Source of the DNA: Segatella copri
Lineage (GTDB): Bacteria; Bacteroidota; Bacteroidia; Bacteroidales; Bacteroidaceae
Length of the DNA stretch: 64,000 bases
Direction: 5' to 3'
Assembly: GCF_019249795.2 (NCBI RefSeq)
Contig: NZ_CP156891.1
Span: 1,940,001 to 2,004,000, forward strand
The notes beneath the pieces are model-generated. The model did no database searches, had not been told where the DNA came from, and saw nothing but the letters and a program-made list of their open reading frames with translations. Every line of letters starts with the position of its first letter. Position 1 is the first letter of the stretch. This document shows, piece after piece, positions 33,481 to 42,925 of the stretch. A program made the position numbers and the translations under genes.

Positions 33481-34488
33481 ATGAAAAAATTTGCTTACAT
33501 CCTCATTTTATTCATTACGCTGGTCTTAACATCATGTGGTGTTAGCAGTGGGCATTTCAAGTTTGAAGGCAAATTTCTCAATATGAATCAAGGCGAGTTT
33601 TATGTATACAGTCCTGACGGGGGCTTCGAAGGCGTTGACACCATCAAGGTAGAAGGCGGCCGTTTCACTTTCGAAACCGAATGTAAGGAAGATTTTACCA
33701 TTATGCTTGTTTTCCCTAATTTCTCTGAGCAGCCTATCTTCGCAAAATCGGGCAAATCAGTAGAGATCAAGGCAGATGCTTCGCACCTTAAGGAAATGGA
33801 GGTAAGCGGAACCGAGGATAACGAACTGATGACAAAATTCCGCCAGAACATCCTGAAAGATACGCCACCTGAGGCTAAAAAGCATGCTGAAGACTTCGTC
33901 AGAGAACATCCGAATTCTGTGTGCAGCATCTATCTGATCAGAAAATACTTCATCACTTCTACACAACCTGATTACCGCAAGGCGCTCTCACTCATCAATA
34001 TCGTAGAGAAGGAACAGCCTAAAAACGGACAGTTGGCTAAGATGAAGCAGTTGGCAGAAACCATGAAGAATGTAGGCACCGGTGCAACCCTGCCTTCATT
34101 TACAGCATACGATATCAACGGAAAACTCGTTTCTAGTACAGAAATGAGCAGCGCTCCGGTTGCCGTAATCTACACCTGGGCTACCTATAACTATGACAGC
34201 CAGGACATGCAGCGCGAACTGAAGAGCCGGCAGAAAAAATCGAACGGCAAGCTTAAGCTGATGGCTTTCTGTCTGGATGCCAGCAAGAACGAATGCAAGA
34301 ACAACATCAAGCGCGACTCTATCGCATGCCCTATCATCTGCAACGGCGAAATGCTGGAAGACAAGACCTTGAAGAAGTTGGGATTGGAAAACCTTCCTGA
34401 CAACATCATACTTCAAAATGGTAAAATCATCGCCCGAGGCATGAAAAAGCAAGAGCTTTACAATAAGCTCGACCAACTGCTAAAATAA
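33481..34488 (+). CDS. DUF4369/thioredoxin-like lipoprotein lacking CxxC
   Basis: 335 residues from ATG 33481 (an in-frame ATG at 33421 lies inside the tRNA and is rejected). Lipobox 'LTSC' with Cys18. Residues 25-120 form a DUF4369-like beta domain ('FKFEGKFLNMNQGEFYVYSPDGGFEGVDTIKVEGGRFTFE'). From about 220 comes an AhpC/TSA-thioredoxin-like fold ('LPSFTAYDINGKLVS', 'PVAVIYTWATYNYDSQDMQREL'), but the active-site CxxC is replaced by 'TYNYDS', so it cannot do disulfide chemistry and may be a binding or structural version. Envelope location by lipid anchor. Stands alone between tRNAs and yifB. Confidence 0.8.
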   Translation: MKKFAYILILFITLVLTSCGVSSGHFKFEGKFLNMNQGEFYVYSPDGGFEGVDTIKVEGGRFTFETECKEDFTIMLVFPNFSEQPIFAKSGKSVEIKADASHLKEMEVSGTEDNELMTKFRQNILKDTPPEAKKHAEDFVREHPNSVCSIYLIRKYFITSTQPDYRKALSLINIVEKEQPKNGQLAKMKQLAETMKNVGTGATLPSFTAYDINGKLVSSTEMSSAPVAVIYTWATYNYDSQDMQRELKSRQKKSNGKLKLMAFCLDASKNECKNNIKRDSIACPIICNGEMLEDKTLKKLGLENLPDNIILQNGKIIARGMKKQELYNKLDQLLK

Positions 34489-34530
34489 ATACTTTCGAGC
34501 TAGTCAAGAACCCATAAAAAGCACGCCTAT

Positions 34531-36081
34531 ATGTTAGTAAAGACATATTGTGCAGCAGTTAACGGACTAGAAGTAACTACTGTAACCGTAGAAGTAAGCC
34601 TCAACAGAGGCGTCATGTACCACCTCACAGGCTTAGGCGACGAGGCGGTCAAAGAGAGCCGTAACCGAATTTCAGCAGCTCTCCAGTATAGCGGCTTCAA
34701 ATTTCCGATAGCCGACATCACTATCAATCTGGCTCCAGCTGACCTCAGGAAAGAGGGCAGCAGTTTCGACTTGCCGCTTGCAATCGGACTTCTAGGCGCC
34801 AACAACAACATTCCCGAAGATCATCTGAAAGAGTACATGATGGTAGGCGAGCTGAGCCTTGACGGTACGCTCCAGCCTATCAAAGGTGCCCTACCGATAG
34901 CCATCAGAGCAAGAGCAGAGCACTTTAAGGGACTGATTGTGCCGGAACAGAACGCTCGGGAAGCGGCTGTCGTAAATAACCTTGAGGTTTACGGCATGAA
35001 AACGCTTTTCGAAGTCATACAATTCATGAGCGACAGAAGCAATCCTTCTCCTACAATCGTTGACACCCGCAAGGAATTTTACGAAAACCAGACACATTGT
35101 GAATACGATTATGCCGACGTCCGCGGTCAAGAGAACGTGAAAAGAGCGCTCGAAGTGGCTGCGGCTGGCGGACACAACCTGATTATGGTAGGTCCTCCAG
35201 GTTCCGGAAAGTCGATGATGGCAAAACGTTTGCCGTCCATTCTTCCTCCCCTCACGCTATCTGAGAGTCTGGAAACAACACAGATTCACTCCATTGCAGG
35301 CAAACTGGGCAAGAATGTATCACTCATTTCCCAACGCCCGTTCCGGTCTCCTCACCATACCATCTCTCAAGTGGCTCTGGTAGGCGGAGGAACTTCACCA
35401 CAACCGGGAGAAATATCGCTCGCCCATAATGGCGTTCTGTTCTGCGATGAACTTCCGGAGTTCAATAAAACCACTCTGGAAGTACTCCGCCAGCCATTGG
35501 AAGACCGCCATATCAACATCAGCAGAGCGAAATATTCTACAGATTACCCATGTTCATTCATGTTTGTGGCAAGTATGAACCCTTGCCCATGCGGATATTA
35601 TGGTGATCCGACACATCGCTGTGTCTGCACGCCAGGCCAGATTCAAAGATACATGAACAAGATTTCGGGTCCGTTACTCGACCGCATCGACATCCAATGC
35701 GAAATCAGTCCCGTTCCTTTCCAGGACATATCGAAGGCAGCACCAGGTGAGCCAAGTGCCAAGATCAGAGAAAGAGTCATCAAGGCAAGAGAAGTTCAAG
35801 CCGAAAGATTCAAAGATTATAAAGGCATCCATTGCAACGCCCAGATGACCGAAAGAATGATTCATCAGTTTGCCGAACCCGACGAACAAGGTATCGAACT
35901 GCTCCGAATGGCAATGGAGAAGCTTTCTTTGTCAGCTAGAGCCTATAACAGAATACTGAAAGTGGCACGAACCATTGCTGATTTGGCAGGAAGTGAACAG
36001 ATTAAGCCTGACCATATAGCAGAAGCCGTGGGATACAGAACCCTCGACAGAGGCGATTGGGCAGAAAGAGGACATTTATAA
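34531..36081 (+). CDS. yifB: YifB/ComM-family Mg-chelatase-like AAA ATPase
   Basis: 516 residues. N-terminal ChlI domain ('VEVSLNRGVMYHLTGLGDEAVKESRNRISAAL', 'LPLAIGLL', 'GELSLDGTLQPIKGALPIA'). AAA core with Walker A 'GPPGSGKSM' (about 227-235), Walker B-like 'GVLFCDELPEF' and 'RQPLEDRHINISRAKYS'; a Cys cluster 'NPCPCGYYGDPTHRCVCT'; C-terminal Mg_chelatase_C ('LSARAYNRILKVARTIADL'). In Vibrio the homologue ComM is a branch-migration helicase used in transformation; that role here is only inference, although a comF-like gene also lies in the window. Confidence 0.93.
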   Translation: MLVKTYCAAVNGLEVTTVTVEVSLNRGVMYHLTGLGDEAVKESRNRISAALQYSGFKFPIADITINLAPADLRKEGSSFDLPLAIGLLGANNNIPEDHLKEYMMVGELSLDGTLQPIKGALPIAIRARAEHFKGLIVPEQNAREAAVVNNLEVYGMKTLFEVIQFMSDRSNPSPTIVDTRKEFYENQTHCEYDYADVRGQENVKRALEVAAAGGHNLIMVGPPGSGKSMMAKRLPSILPPLTLSESLETTQIHSIAGKLGKNVSLISQRPFRSPHHTISQVALVGGGTSPQPGEISLAHNGVLFCDELPEFNKTTLEVLRQPLEDRHINISRAKYSTDYPCSFMFVASMNPCPCGYYGDPTHRCVCTPGQIQRYMNKISGPLLDRIDIQCEISPVPFQDISKAAPGEPSAKIRERVIKAREVQAERFKDYKGIHCNAQMTERMIHQFAEPDEQGIELLRMAMEKLSLSARAYNRILKVARTIADLAGSEQIKPDHIAEAVGYRTLDRGDWAERGHL

Positions 36082-36219
36082 TCATAAAGAAGATATATGC
36101 AAAAGGATAAAAATCACTAATTCTAATAAAAATTATCCCATATCGGATAAAAAATGCATTACTTTTGCAAACGTAAAAAGAACGCTAGTTTAATTATTAA
36201 CAACAAAACCATTAAGATT

Positions 36220-36318
36220 ATGGATTGCATTTTTTAAATTACAGACGCAGTAAAGAAGATTGGTTTCGTAATTCTTCTTGCAGAGTTAGCCGTTATCGCC
36301 TATATGAACGTAATGTAA
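36220..36318 (+). pseudogene. Micro-gene for a 32-residue membrane peptide, interrupted by a stop codon
   Basis: From ATG 36220 the frame reads 'MDCIF', TAA (36235-36237), then continues without a break as 'ITDAVKKIGFVILLAELAVI' and 'AYMNVM' to TAA at 36316. The second part is a plausible single membrane helix preceded by a Lys pair. A -7 box TACTTTTG lies at about 36158-36165, followed by a normal Bacteroidetes leader (AACAACAAAACCATTAAGATT). One base change in the stop would restore a 32-residue peptide. I do not know the family. Confidence 0.45.
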
Positions 36319-36450
36319 GAAATCTCTCTATAGATAAAAATATATAAGGAGGAAGTTTTCTACATACTAAGGTAATTAGATTGTAAAAGGTCAACAACAT
36401 AAGTTGTCAGAACGAATAAGTTCTTAGAAAAAGTAAATGATAATAATTAG

Positions 36451-36530
36451 GTACAGTCCTATCAGGGAGGAGTCTGATGGCAATGTACAAGATGGGAGGC
36501 TCTTGCAGAGATGCGAAGGGCCTTTTTTTT
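36451..36530 (+). ncRNA. Unidentified structured RNA ending in an intrinsic terminator
   Basis: Nested pairing: GTACA (36451-36455) with TGTAC (36484-36488), enclosing CTATCAG (36459-36465) with CTGATGG (36474-36480); then AGGCTCTTGCA (36497-36507) with TGCGAAGGGCC (36512-36522) followed by T8 (36523-36530). The terminator lies before metG's own promoter at 36651, so it is either a separate small RNA or the end of a transcript from about 36165. It matches no riboswitch class that I can recall. Confidence 0.6.
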
Positions 36531-36650
36531 GTATCCTGCCCTACGCTATCCTTACTATAAAAACACTAAAGAACCCAGCTTTTTACACCTTATTATATAT
36601 ACAAGTAAGAAAAAGCGACGATAATTCTTTCTTATCTCCAACATTTTTTG

Positions 36651-36658
36651 TAATTTTG
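36651..36658 (+). promoter_or_regulatory. -7 promoter element for metG
   Basis: TAATTTTG matches TAnnTTTG; 30 bp before the ATG at 36689, so the longer open frame from 36437 is not the start. Confidence 0.65.
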
Positions 36659-36688
36659 CAGCCAAATAACAAAAATATATTAGCTAAT

Positions 36689-38755
36689 ATGGAACAAAAG
36701 AACTTTAAACGTACTACCGTGACTGCGGCTTTGCCTTATGCCAACGGTGGTGTGCACATCGGTCACCTGGCAGGTGTATACGTGCCAGCCGATATCTATG
36801 TTCGCTATCTCCGCCTCAAGAAGCAGGATGTTGTCTTCATCGGCGGTAGCGATGAGCATGGTGTACCTGTTACTATCCGTGCCAAGAAAGAGGGAATTAC
36901 CGTACAGGAGGTGGTTGATCGCTATCATAACCTCATCAAGAAGAGTTTCGAGGACTTCGGTATCTCTTTTGATATTTACAGCCGTACCACTTCGCCTACT
37001 CACAATAAGTTTGCTTCAGACTTCTTCCGCACACTCTATGACAAGGGCGTATTGGAAGAAAAGGTAGAGGAGCAGTTCTGCGACGAGGTAACAGGCGAAT
37101 TCCTTACCGACCGTAATATCGTAGGTACTTGCCCTCGCTGTGGTGCAGAGGGTGCTTATGGCGACCAATGCGAGAAATGTGGTGCTACCCTCTCTCCTGA
37201 GGAACTCATCAACCCTACCAACAAGAACAACCCTGGTCATGGTCTCGTAAAGAAGCCTACCAAGAACTGGTATCTTCCATTGAACAAGTATCAGGATTGG
37301 TTGAAGAAGTGGATTCTGGAAGGTCACAAGGAGTGGCGTACCAATGTTTACGGCCAATGCAAGAGCTGGTTGGATATGGATCTTCAGCCACGTGCGATGA
37401 CACGCGACTTGGATTGGGGTATTCCTGTTCCAGTAGAGGGTGCAGATGGAAAGGTGCTCTACGTTTGGTTCGATGCACCTATCGGTTACATCTCAAATAC
37501 CAAGGAGCTTTGCGATGCTCATCCAGAAAAGTGGGGAACATGGCAGAAGTGGTGGCAGGATCCTGAAACTCGTCTTGTTCACTTCATCGGTAAGGACAAT
37601 ATCGTGTTCCACTGCATCATCTTCCCTACTATGCTGAAGGCTCACGGCGACTATATCTTGCCAGACAACGTACCAGCCAACGAGTTCCTGAACCTGGAGG
37701 ATGATAAGATTTCAACATCCCGCAACTGGGCTGTATGGTTGCACGAGTATCTCGTAGATTTGCCAGGCAAGCAGGATGTATTGCGCTATGTATTGACAGC
37801 CAATGCGCCTGAGACCAAGGACAACAACTTTACCTGGAAGGATTTCCAGGAGCGCAACAACTCTGAGTTGGTTGCCGTTTACGGTAACTTCGTAAACCGT
37901 GCCCTCCAGCTCACCAAGAAGTATTGGGGCGGCGTAGTTCCTGCCTGTGGTGAATTGCAGGAGGTAGATGAGAAGGCTATCGCTGAGTTCAAGGACGTGA
38001 AGGAGAAGGTAGAGCAGTATCTCAACGTATTCAAGTTCCGTGAGGCTCAGAAAGAGGCTATGAACCTGGCTCGTATCGGTAACAGATACATCACAGAGTG
38101 TGAGCCTTGGAAGGTTTGGAAGACCGATCCTAAGCGTGTGGAGACCATCCTAAACATCTCCCTCCAGCTGGTTGCCAACCTCGCTATCGCCTTCGAGCCA
38201 TTCTTGCCATTCTCTTCTGAGAAACTCCGCAAGATGATCAATATGCCTAACTTCGAGTGGACTCAGCTCGGCAGCACAGATTTGCTCAAGGCTGGTACCC
38301 AGCTCGGTGAGCCTGAATTGCTCTTCGAGAAGATTGAGGATGAGGTTATCGAAAGACAGCTCCAGAAGCTCGCTGACACCAAGAAGGCTAACGAGGAGGC
38401 TTCTTATCAGGCTGCTCCTATCAAGCCAGAGGTTAGCTTCGATGATTTCGAGAAACTCGATATCCGCGTAGGTCACATTCTGAACTGCGAGAAGGTAAAG
38501 AAGTCTAAGAAACTCCTGAAGTTCACCATCGACGATGGTTCTGGCGTAGAGCGCACCATCTGCTCAGGTATCGCAGCCTACTACGAGCCAGAGCAGCTGA
38601 TCGGCAAGGACGTATTGTTCGTAGCCAACTTTGCTCCTCGCAAGATGATGGGGATCGAGAGTCAGGGTATGATTCTGAGTGCAGTCAACTTCGACGGCTC
38701 ATTGAACGTAACTTCTCTCCTTGGCAAGGTTAAGCCAGGAAGCCAGGTTGGATAA
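36689..38755 (+). CDS. metG: Methionyl-tRNA synthetase with C-terminal tRNA-binding domain
   Basis: 688 residues. Class I signature 'HIGH' at 23-26 ('[10 protein letters not shown]'), zinc knuckle '[18 protein letters not shown]', KMSKS loop as the variant 'KISTS' ('[15 protein letters not shown]'), and the anticodon-binding helical domain. From about 580 a Trbp111/EMAP-like domain ('[20 protein letters not shown]', '[10 protein letters not shown]') for dimerisation and tRNA binding. Charges tRNA-Met in the cytosol. Codon use is that of a highly expressed gene. Preceded by an unexplained structured RNA with terminator. Confidence 0.97.
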   Translation: MEQKNFKRTTVTAALPYANGGVHIGHLAGVYVPADIYVRYLRLKKQDVVFIGGSDEHGVPVTIRAKKEGITVQEVVDRYHNLIKKSFEDFGISFDIYSRTTSPTHNKFASDFFRTLYDKGVLEEKVEEQFCDEVTGEFLTDRNIVGTCPRCGAEGAYGDQCEKCGATLSPEELINPTNKNNPGHGLVKKPTKNWYLPLNKYQDWLKKWILEGHKEWRTNVYGQCKSWLDMDLQPRAMTRDLDWGIPVPVEGADGKVLYVWFDAPIGYISNTKELCDAHPEKWGTWQKWWQDPETRLVHFIGKDNIVFHCIIFPTMLKAHGDYILPDNVPANEFLNLEDDKISTSRNWAVWLHEYLVDLPGKQDVLRYVLTANAPETKDNNFTWKDFQERNNSELVAVYGNFVNRALQLTKKYWGGVVPACGELQEVDEKAIAEFKDVKEKVEQYLNVFKFREAQKEAMNLARIGNRYITECEPWKVWKTDPKRVETILNISLQLVANLAIAFEPFLPFSSEKLRKMINMPNFEWTQLGSTDLLKAGTQLGEPELLFEKIEDEVIERQLQKLADTKKANEEASYQAAPIKPEVSFDDFEKLDIRVGHILNCEKVKKSKKLLKFTIDDGSGVERTICSGIAAYYEPEQLIGKDVLFVANFAPRKMMGIESQGMILSAVNFDGSLNVTSLLGKVKPGSQVG

Positions 38756-38789
38756 AGAATCATAGAATCATCTGATTATCAGATAAGGT

Positions 38790-38824
38790 AAAAGCCTCAA
38801 ATCCTTCGCGGATTTGAGGCTTTT
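38790..38824. terminator. Bidirectional terminator between metG and the beta-barrel gene
   Basis: A 15-bp perfect stem AAAAGCCTCAAATCC/GGATTTGAGGCTTTT with a 5-base loop; A and T runs on both sides serve both strands. Confidence 0.9.
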
Positions 38825-38847
38825 CTTATTTCTATCAAAATATTCTT

Positions 38848-39552
38848 TTATAATGTAAAACGATAACCCACGGTAAAGGTCAGAGCCTTGTTCTTACAGT
38901 TATCCCAATCGCCCTTGCCAGCCTTCGTCAGGCTCACGTTGTAACGGGCATCCAGAATCACGTTCATATATTCATAACTCAAGCCCAAAGGAATGGCTAC
39001 ATCCACCTTCTTGGCAGGCCAAGGAGCTTCGGTCTCCTGCATATCCTTATATGTAATAGACCCGTTCTTGTCCTTCTGAAGGTCGGTTTCCTCTCTTTTC
39101 ACCTTGCCGTCGCCACAAAGGAATCCCACCTGAACGCCTGCATTCACCGACAAGCCCTCTACAAGATAGGCTTTCAGCATGAGCGGTACCTGGATATAAT
39201 CGAGGTTCACATGATGATTCTTAATACCTGTATATTCCCCTTTTTCAGCATTCTCTGTCAACTCACAGTCAGGGAAGCGCATACCCTGTCGGGCATAATA
39301 AGCACCCAGCGTAATACCCAGGCTCTTATTTATGCGATATTCCACATCTGCGCCGCCCATGAATCCAGCCTGATACTTAGACTCTAGCGAGGTTCCATCC
39401 AAAGTTTCCAGAGTCAACCCGCTCCAGTTAGCCAGAGTTACACCGATACGGGGAATTACAGAGAATCTGCCTACCGGACTCTCCACTTCTTGTGCCTTTG
39501 CTCCCACAACAGCAAGCAGCAGCACCATCATTATAACTATTTTCTTTTTCAT
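38848..39552 (-). CDS. Porin-like outer-membrane beta-barrel protein
   Basis: 234 residues from ATG 39552. Signal peptide 'MKKKIVIMMVLLLAVVGAKAQ', then eight or so amphipathic strands with the usual alternation ('FSVIPRIGVTLANWSG', 'FMGGADVEYRINKSLGITLGAYYARQGM', 'VNLDYIQVPLMLKAYLVEGLSVNAGVQVGF', 'LSYEYMNVILDARYNVSLT') and the C-terminal 'FTVGYRFTL'. This is the outer-membrane beta-barrel (OMP_b-brl_2) type common in Bacteroidetes. Cargo unknown. A minus-strand -7 box far upstream (39801) implies a ~250-nt leader with a hairpin. Confidence 0.85.
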   Translation of the reverse strand: MKKKIVIMMVLLLAVVGAKAQEVESPVGRFSVIPRIGVTLANWSGLTLETLDGTSLESKYQAGFMGGADVEYRINKSLGITLGAYYARQGMRFPDCELTENAEKGEYTGIKNHHVNLDYIQVPLMLKAYLVEGLSVNAGVQVGFLCGDGKVKREETDLQKDKNGSITYKDMQETEAPWPAKKVDVAIPLGLSYEYMNVILDARYNVSLTKAGKGDWDNCKNKALTFTVGYRFTL

Positions 39553-39710
39553 TTCCACAACAGTTTGTATATCATAATAACAAGAAACAAGGGATAATAT
39601 TGCATCCAACTGTCATTTTTCTCCATGAAAGACCTGTTCTCGTAAAGTGTTAAGAATCCTAACTCGCTCTAAATTGGACTTTGATTGAAAATCAAGAAGT
39701 TGTGCGTTTG

Positions 39711-39808
39711 CCTATATTATATAGGTAACAATATGGAAACGAGCGGACTTCTGCTCGTTTCTGTATTTTGCAATATGCAAAGAACGCCTCAATTCGGGGA
39801 CAAAGATA
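39711..39808 (-). promoter_or_regulatory. Long leader with hairpins before the beta-barrel gene
   Basis: In the 467-bp gap 39553-40019 no gene is seen. Minus-strand TATCTTTG (39801-39808) is a -7 box. Downstream lie a stem GAAACGAGC/GCTCGTTTC (39736-39761) and the palindrome CCTATATTATATAGG (39711-39725). These could be a control element or a remnant terminator. The rest, to 40019, is AT-rich with no signal I can name. Confidence 0.4.
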
Positions 39809-40019
39809 CGATATTTTTCTTAATATCCCATAATTTACAAGAAGAGAAATATGGAAATTAGAACTTTTTTACATAGAAATTTAACTTCATTTTTTCGTAA
39901 AAGCAACCAAACATAATCACTCAGTGATAGCTACATACATAATAGTTTTGCTTTTCCCACTACATATTCAAAATAGTATCAACAGAAAGGTGTTGTATAT
40001 TGCTAATTGCTGTTGTGTT

Positions 40020-40745
40020 TTAATTTAATATCCCGTAAGGAAATTCGGTAGAATCAACATTAAAATAGTAAACGTTATTTGTGTCTAAATCAAAAGCAGT
40101 CATAACGACAGGTGATACATCTCGTGCATTAGTAGTTGTAAGACCTTCATTCGTCCATAAAAACTTTAAATAAGTAGGAATGGCTCCCCATAAAAAAGCA
40201 TGTGAACTGTTTGAAATATTATAAAAACAAACCTTATCTGAAAAGACTAAAGAAAGAAAATAATTTGAGTTTTTCACAAACAGTTTGTAATTGCCAGTAG
40301 CTTTTAAATTAAAAGATTTATCATATAAATAAAATGATTTACTTTTATTATTTACTAAATAAAGTCTGTCATCTTCGTTATAAACAGAATAGTTCGGAAT
40401 TGGTTTGCCTAATTGCAAACCTAAGTAACTATCCACGACCTTAACCCTAATAGTAACGCTAGTATTCTCCGTCTTATCCTTTACAACAAGATAAACAATC
40501 CCATTCTTTTTTGTCTTTATTTTTATTTTTCCAGCACCAATAGTGGCTTCCAAAACATTATCATCTGACACTTCGACTGAAAGATTGTTGCTTCCACCAC
40601 TAAACATAATTTCCGATGGGTTTTCTAATAATGGCTTTTCGTAATACTCTTTTTCAAAACACAATGAAGAAACATCAGTACCATTACTACAGCCATATAC
40701 TATAGAAAACACAAAAAAAAGAAAAAAGTATTGAATTATTTTCAT
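40020..40745 (-). CDS. AT-rich lipoprotein with Ig-like N-terminal part, next to a C10 protease
   Basis: 241 residues from ATG 40745 (earlier in-frame ATGs at 40799 and 40778 lack a signal). Lipobox 'IVYGC' with Cys20. Residues 40-110 ('SGGSNNLSVEVSDDNVLEATIGAGKIKIKTKKNGIVYLVVKDKTENTSVTIRVKVVD' pattern) look like a bacterial Ig/BACON-type beta domain. The rest repeats short strands 'YNEDDRLYLVNNKSKSFYLYDKSF', as in a small propeller. It is downstream of the protease gene (64 bp) on the same strand and shares its AT-rich base use. In Bacteroides, C10 protease genes are known to neighbour lipoprotein inhibitors; that role here is a guess. Confidence 0.6.
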   Translation of the reverse strand: MKIIQYFFLFFVFSIVYGCSNGTDVSSLCFEKEYYEKPLLENPSEIMFSGGSNNLSVEVSDDNVLEATIGAGKIKIKTKKNGIVYLVVKDKTENTSVTIRVKVVDSYLGLQLGKPIPNYSVYNEDDRLYLVNNKSKSFYLYDKSFNLKATGNYKLFVKNSNYFLSLVFSDKVCFYNISNSSHAFLWGAIPTYLKFLWTNEGLTTTNARDVSPVVMTAFDLDTNNVYYFNVDSTEFPYGILN

Positions 40746-40809
40746 ATTTGCCAATAGAATAAAGCATTTGATGTACATAACTTTGTACACCAAATGCAAT
40801 TAAAACTAA

Positions 40810-42261
40810 TTATTTCTTATGAATTTCTGTTATTTCCCAAAAATTTATATTATAAGTGCCTAATGTTGTCTCAAAATCAGTCGAAGCATCTGCATTTACC
40901 TTATAAAAGCCATTGTCAGGTCCACCCCATCCCATATTAGCATGAAAGTACAAATCGTTATTTCGTAAAATTTCTCTGCTTGTCTTAGTGCAAATTGCAT
41001 ATCCATCTATAACCCAAGCATGAGAACCTTTTTCTGCCTGTTCATTTGCAGTATGTGTTCCACCCATTATTGCAACGCAAGGCATCTGGCGGTTTGCATT
41101 TATCGTATTTAACAATGGATCTGGGGCATATTTATTATAATAAGTGCCACAAGAAACATACTTCTTTAAATAATCCAATAAATTAGAAACTGAAGTTGTA
41201 CTACTTTTTACACAAGGTATATTCGGATCATCATAAGGCCCATACTTAAAATCCTCATCAATATTTGGTGTTGTATTTGTTCCTTCATACATATGCTTAA
41301 CTACTTTGGAAATCATCATAGCCTCCTCATAATCTCCGCCAAAATACGAATCATACTTCAATTTCGGTTTTTTAGTAACAAATGCCCAGTCTATGACTGT
41401 TCCATCAATCGTCATGCTCGGAGCGATAGCTGCTAAAGTTTGAACTCCTGCTGTAATAGCACACCCCATAGGGTAATTTGTTTCCGTATGATATTCATTA
41501 TAAGTTTTAGGCAACAACAAGTTATAAGGATTGTCTTGGCGCCACTCGGTCTTTAAAACAGCTCCACCATTTTGAGGCATTAACGATATAATCTGGCTCA
41601 AAGGTTTGTCATAAGCTGTAGAACGGGAAGTTGTTTCATGGCTTTTTACACCATTAACCTCAATCAAATCTTTTATTTCTTCATATGTTACTGTAGATTT
41701 ACCCAAACAAGAAGCTACTTTCTTTAAGGTTTTCTCTCGTAACTCAACTTTGAGCCTTTCTATTTTATTTATCTCTGAAACAGTTGAAGCTTCTGCCAAT
41801 TTTAACATCAAACATGCCCCAGTACTATCTTTTTTCTCAAAATTACCATTTTCTATATATGCCAAAACACCAGCACTTCGAGAGTCGGCAGAAACTAAAG
41901 CATACCCACTCTTTTCTCCAGACTGTAAACACACCTCATAAACAGGAATACTATCAGTCGTAGTCCCTCTTGTTGTCTTGCTTGATATAATTCCGCCAAT
42001 GCGATATGAGCCCACAATAGACATTCTTGGATTGGCAGCACTTCTTGTTTTTGAGCCCAACGAAGTGGAAAAATCATTTACCATTGCCAGAATCTCATCC
42101 TCTGATAAATTTGTAGGATTATCATTTGCAATACTCATTGCCTCATCCATAGACAAATTAACATTCACGTTCTCAATAACAGGATTACTGTCATTAAGAA
42201 TTTCATCTTGGCACGATGATACAATCACTGCCAATAATATTAAAACTAAATACTTTTTCAT
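40810..42261 (-). CDS. C10-family cysteine protease (streptopain/interpain-like) lipoprotein
   Basis: 483 residues. Lipobox 'VSSC' (Cys17). A propeptide of the Spi type spans about 30-230 ('MDEAMSIANDNPTNLSEDEI', 'YEVCLQSGEKSGYALVSADSRSAGVLAYIENG'). The catalytic domain begins near 235 ('KTEWRQDNPYNLLLP'). Nucleophile Cys267 in 'NYPMGCAITAGVQTLAAI', catalytic His414 in 'KGSHAWVIDGY', and the supporting 'HANMGWGGPDNGFY' near 445, the full C10 set. It should be an exported, lipid-anchored, self-activating papain-fold protease on the cell surface, like interpain A of Prevotella intermedia. A -7 box (TAAATTTG, 42292-42299) gives it its own promoter. The surroundings are AT-rich, suggesting acquired DNA. 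Confidence 0.93.
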   Translation of the reverse strand: MKKYLVLILLAVIVSSCQDEILNDSNPVIENVNVNLSMDEAMSIANDNPTNLSEDEILAMVNDFSTSLGSKTRSAANPRMSIVGSYRIGGIISSKTTRGTTTDSIPVYEVCLQSGEKSGYALVSADSRSAGVLAYIENGNFEKKDSTGACLMLKLAEASTVSEINKIERLKVELREKTLKKVASCLGKSTVTYEEIKDLIEVNGVKSHETTSRSTAYDKPLSQIISLMPQNGGAVLKTEWRQDNPYNLLLPKTYNEYHTETNYPMGCAITAGVQTLAAIAPSMTIDGTVIDWAFVTKKPKLKYDSYFGGDYEEAMMISKVVKHMYEGTNTTPNIDEDFKYGPYDDPNIPCVKSSTTSVSNLLDYLKKYVSCGTYYNKYAPDPLLNTINANRQMPCVAIMGGTHTANEQAEKGSHAWVIDGYAICTKTSREILRNNDLYFHANMGWGGPDNGFYKVNADASTDFETTLGTYNINFWEITEIHKK

Positions 42262-42291
42262 ATTTATACTGTACTATTGGTTAAATGATGC

Positions 42292-42299
42292 AAATTTAC
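42292..42299 (-). promoter_or_regulatory. -7 promoter element for the C10 protease gene
   Basis: Minus-strand TAAATTTG matches TAnnTTTG; 30 bp before the ATG at 42261. Confidence 0.6.
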
Positions 42300-42398
42300 G
42301 AAATTTATTTTAAATCGATAAATAGCGAATGCGTTATTTATGCATTATTAACAGTTTATATTGTTAAGACGTTAAAATATATTGCATTTGGGCATTTT

Positions 42399-42842
42399 TT
42401 ACTTTATTAATATATAAGAACTAACATCCTTTGCTTTTGGTTCATTACCAAATGAGTCTATCAAAATAATGCTGCTGTCATTCTTCACCTTACAAAATAT
42501 ATTGTCACCACTTTGCGTATGTTCAAGCATCAGAATGCAGCCGTCAAGCACTTTGAAAAAAACATTCAATACTTCGCAATCATCCGATTCGTTCGCAGAT
42601 TTCCGCTTCAAACGATAGGTGCCATCTGCATTTAGCGTGAGTATTGTTTCAACATTAGGAGGCAATACACCGCAATATGTTCCTGCAATGGAATCCAAGT
42701 CAACACTGTTTTCTAAGACTGCCGTATATTCTTCGACTTTAACAGGATCAATATCGGCATCATATTGTTTCGTATTACATAAGATATAAGATGCAACAAG
42801 TGAGATAACCAAAACTGCTATAATTATCAATTTCCTCTTCAT
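42399..42842 (-). CDS. NlpE-like small exported protein
   Basis: 147 residues from ATG 42842 (the longer frame from 42881 has no signal at its start). One N-terminal hydrophobic segment ('LIIIAVLVISLVASYILC') acts as signal or anchor; the Cys at its end may be a lipid site but the lipobox is poor. The body has the NlpE N-terminal pattern: 'AGTYCGVLPPNVETILTLNADGTYRLKRKS' and later 'VLDGCILMLEH...GDNIFCKVKN' strands. In proteobacteria NlpE senses surface or copper stress; Bacteroidetes members are uncharacterised. AT-rich like the protease group, 137 bp upstream of it on the same strand. Confidence 0.7.
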   Translation of the reverse strand: MKRKLIIIAVLVISLVASYILCNTKQYDADIDPVKVEEYTAVLENSVDLDSIAGTYCGVLPPNVETILTLNADGTYRLKRKSANESDDCEVLNVFFKVLDGCILMLEHTQSGDNIFCKVKNDSSIILIDSFGNEPKAKDVSSYILIK

Positions 42843-42925
42843 AGCTACCATAAAAGAAAAAGTGTCCGCAATGTCAAGCAAGTGGCATCACGGACGCGAA
42901 TGAACAGATGAGAGTTAATGAAAAG

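Noticed and set aside
39736..39761. GAAACGAGC hairpin as terminator of the C10 cluster.
   Set aside because: It is ~260 bp past the last stop and has no T run on the minus strand; kept only as part of the leader of the beta-barrel gene.
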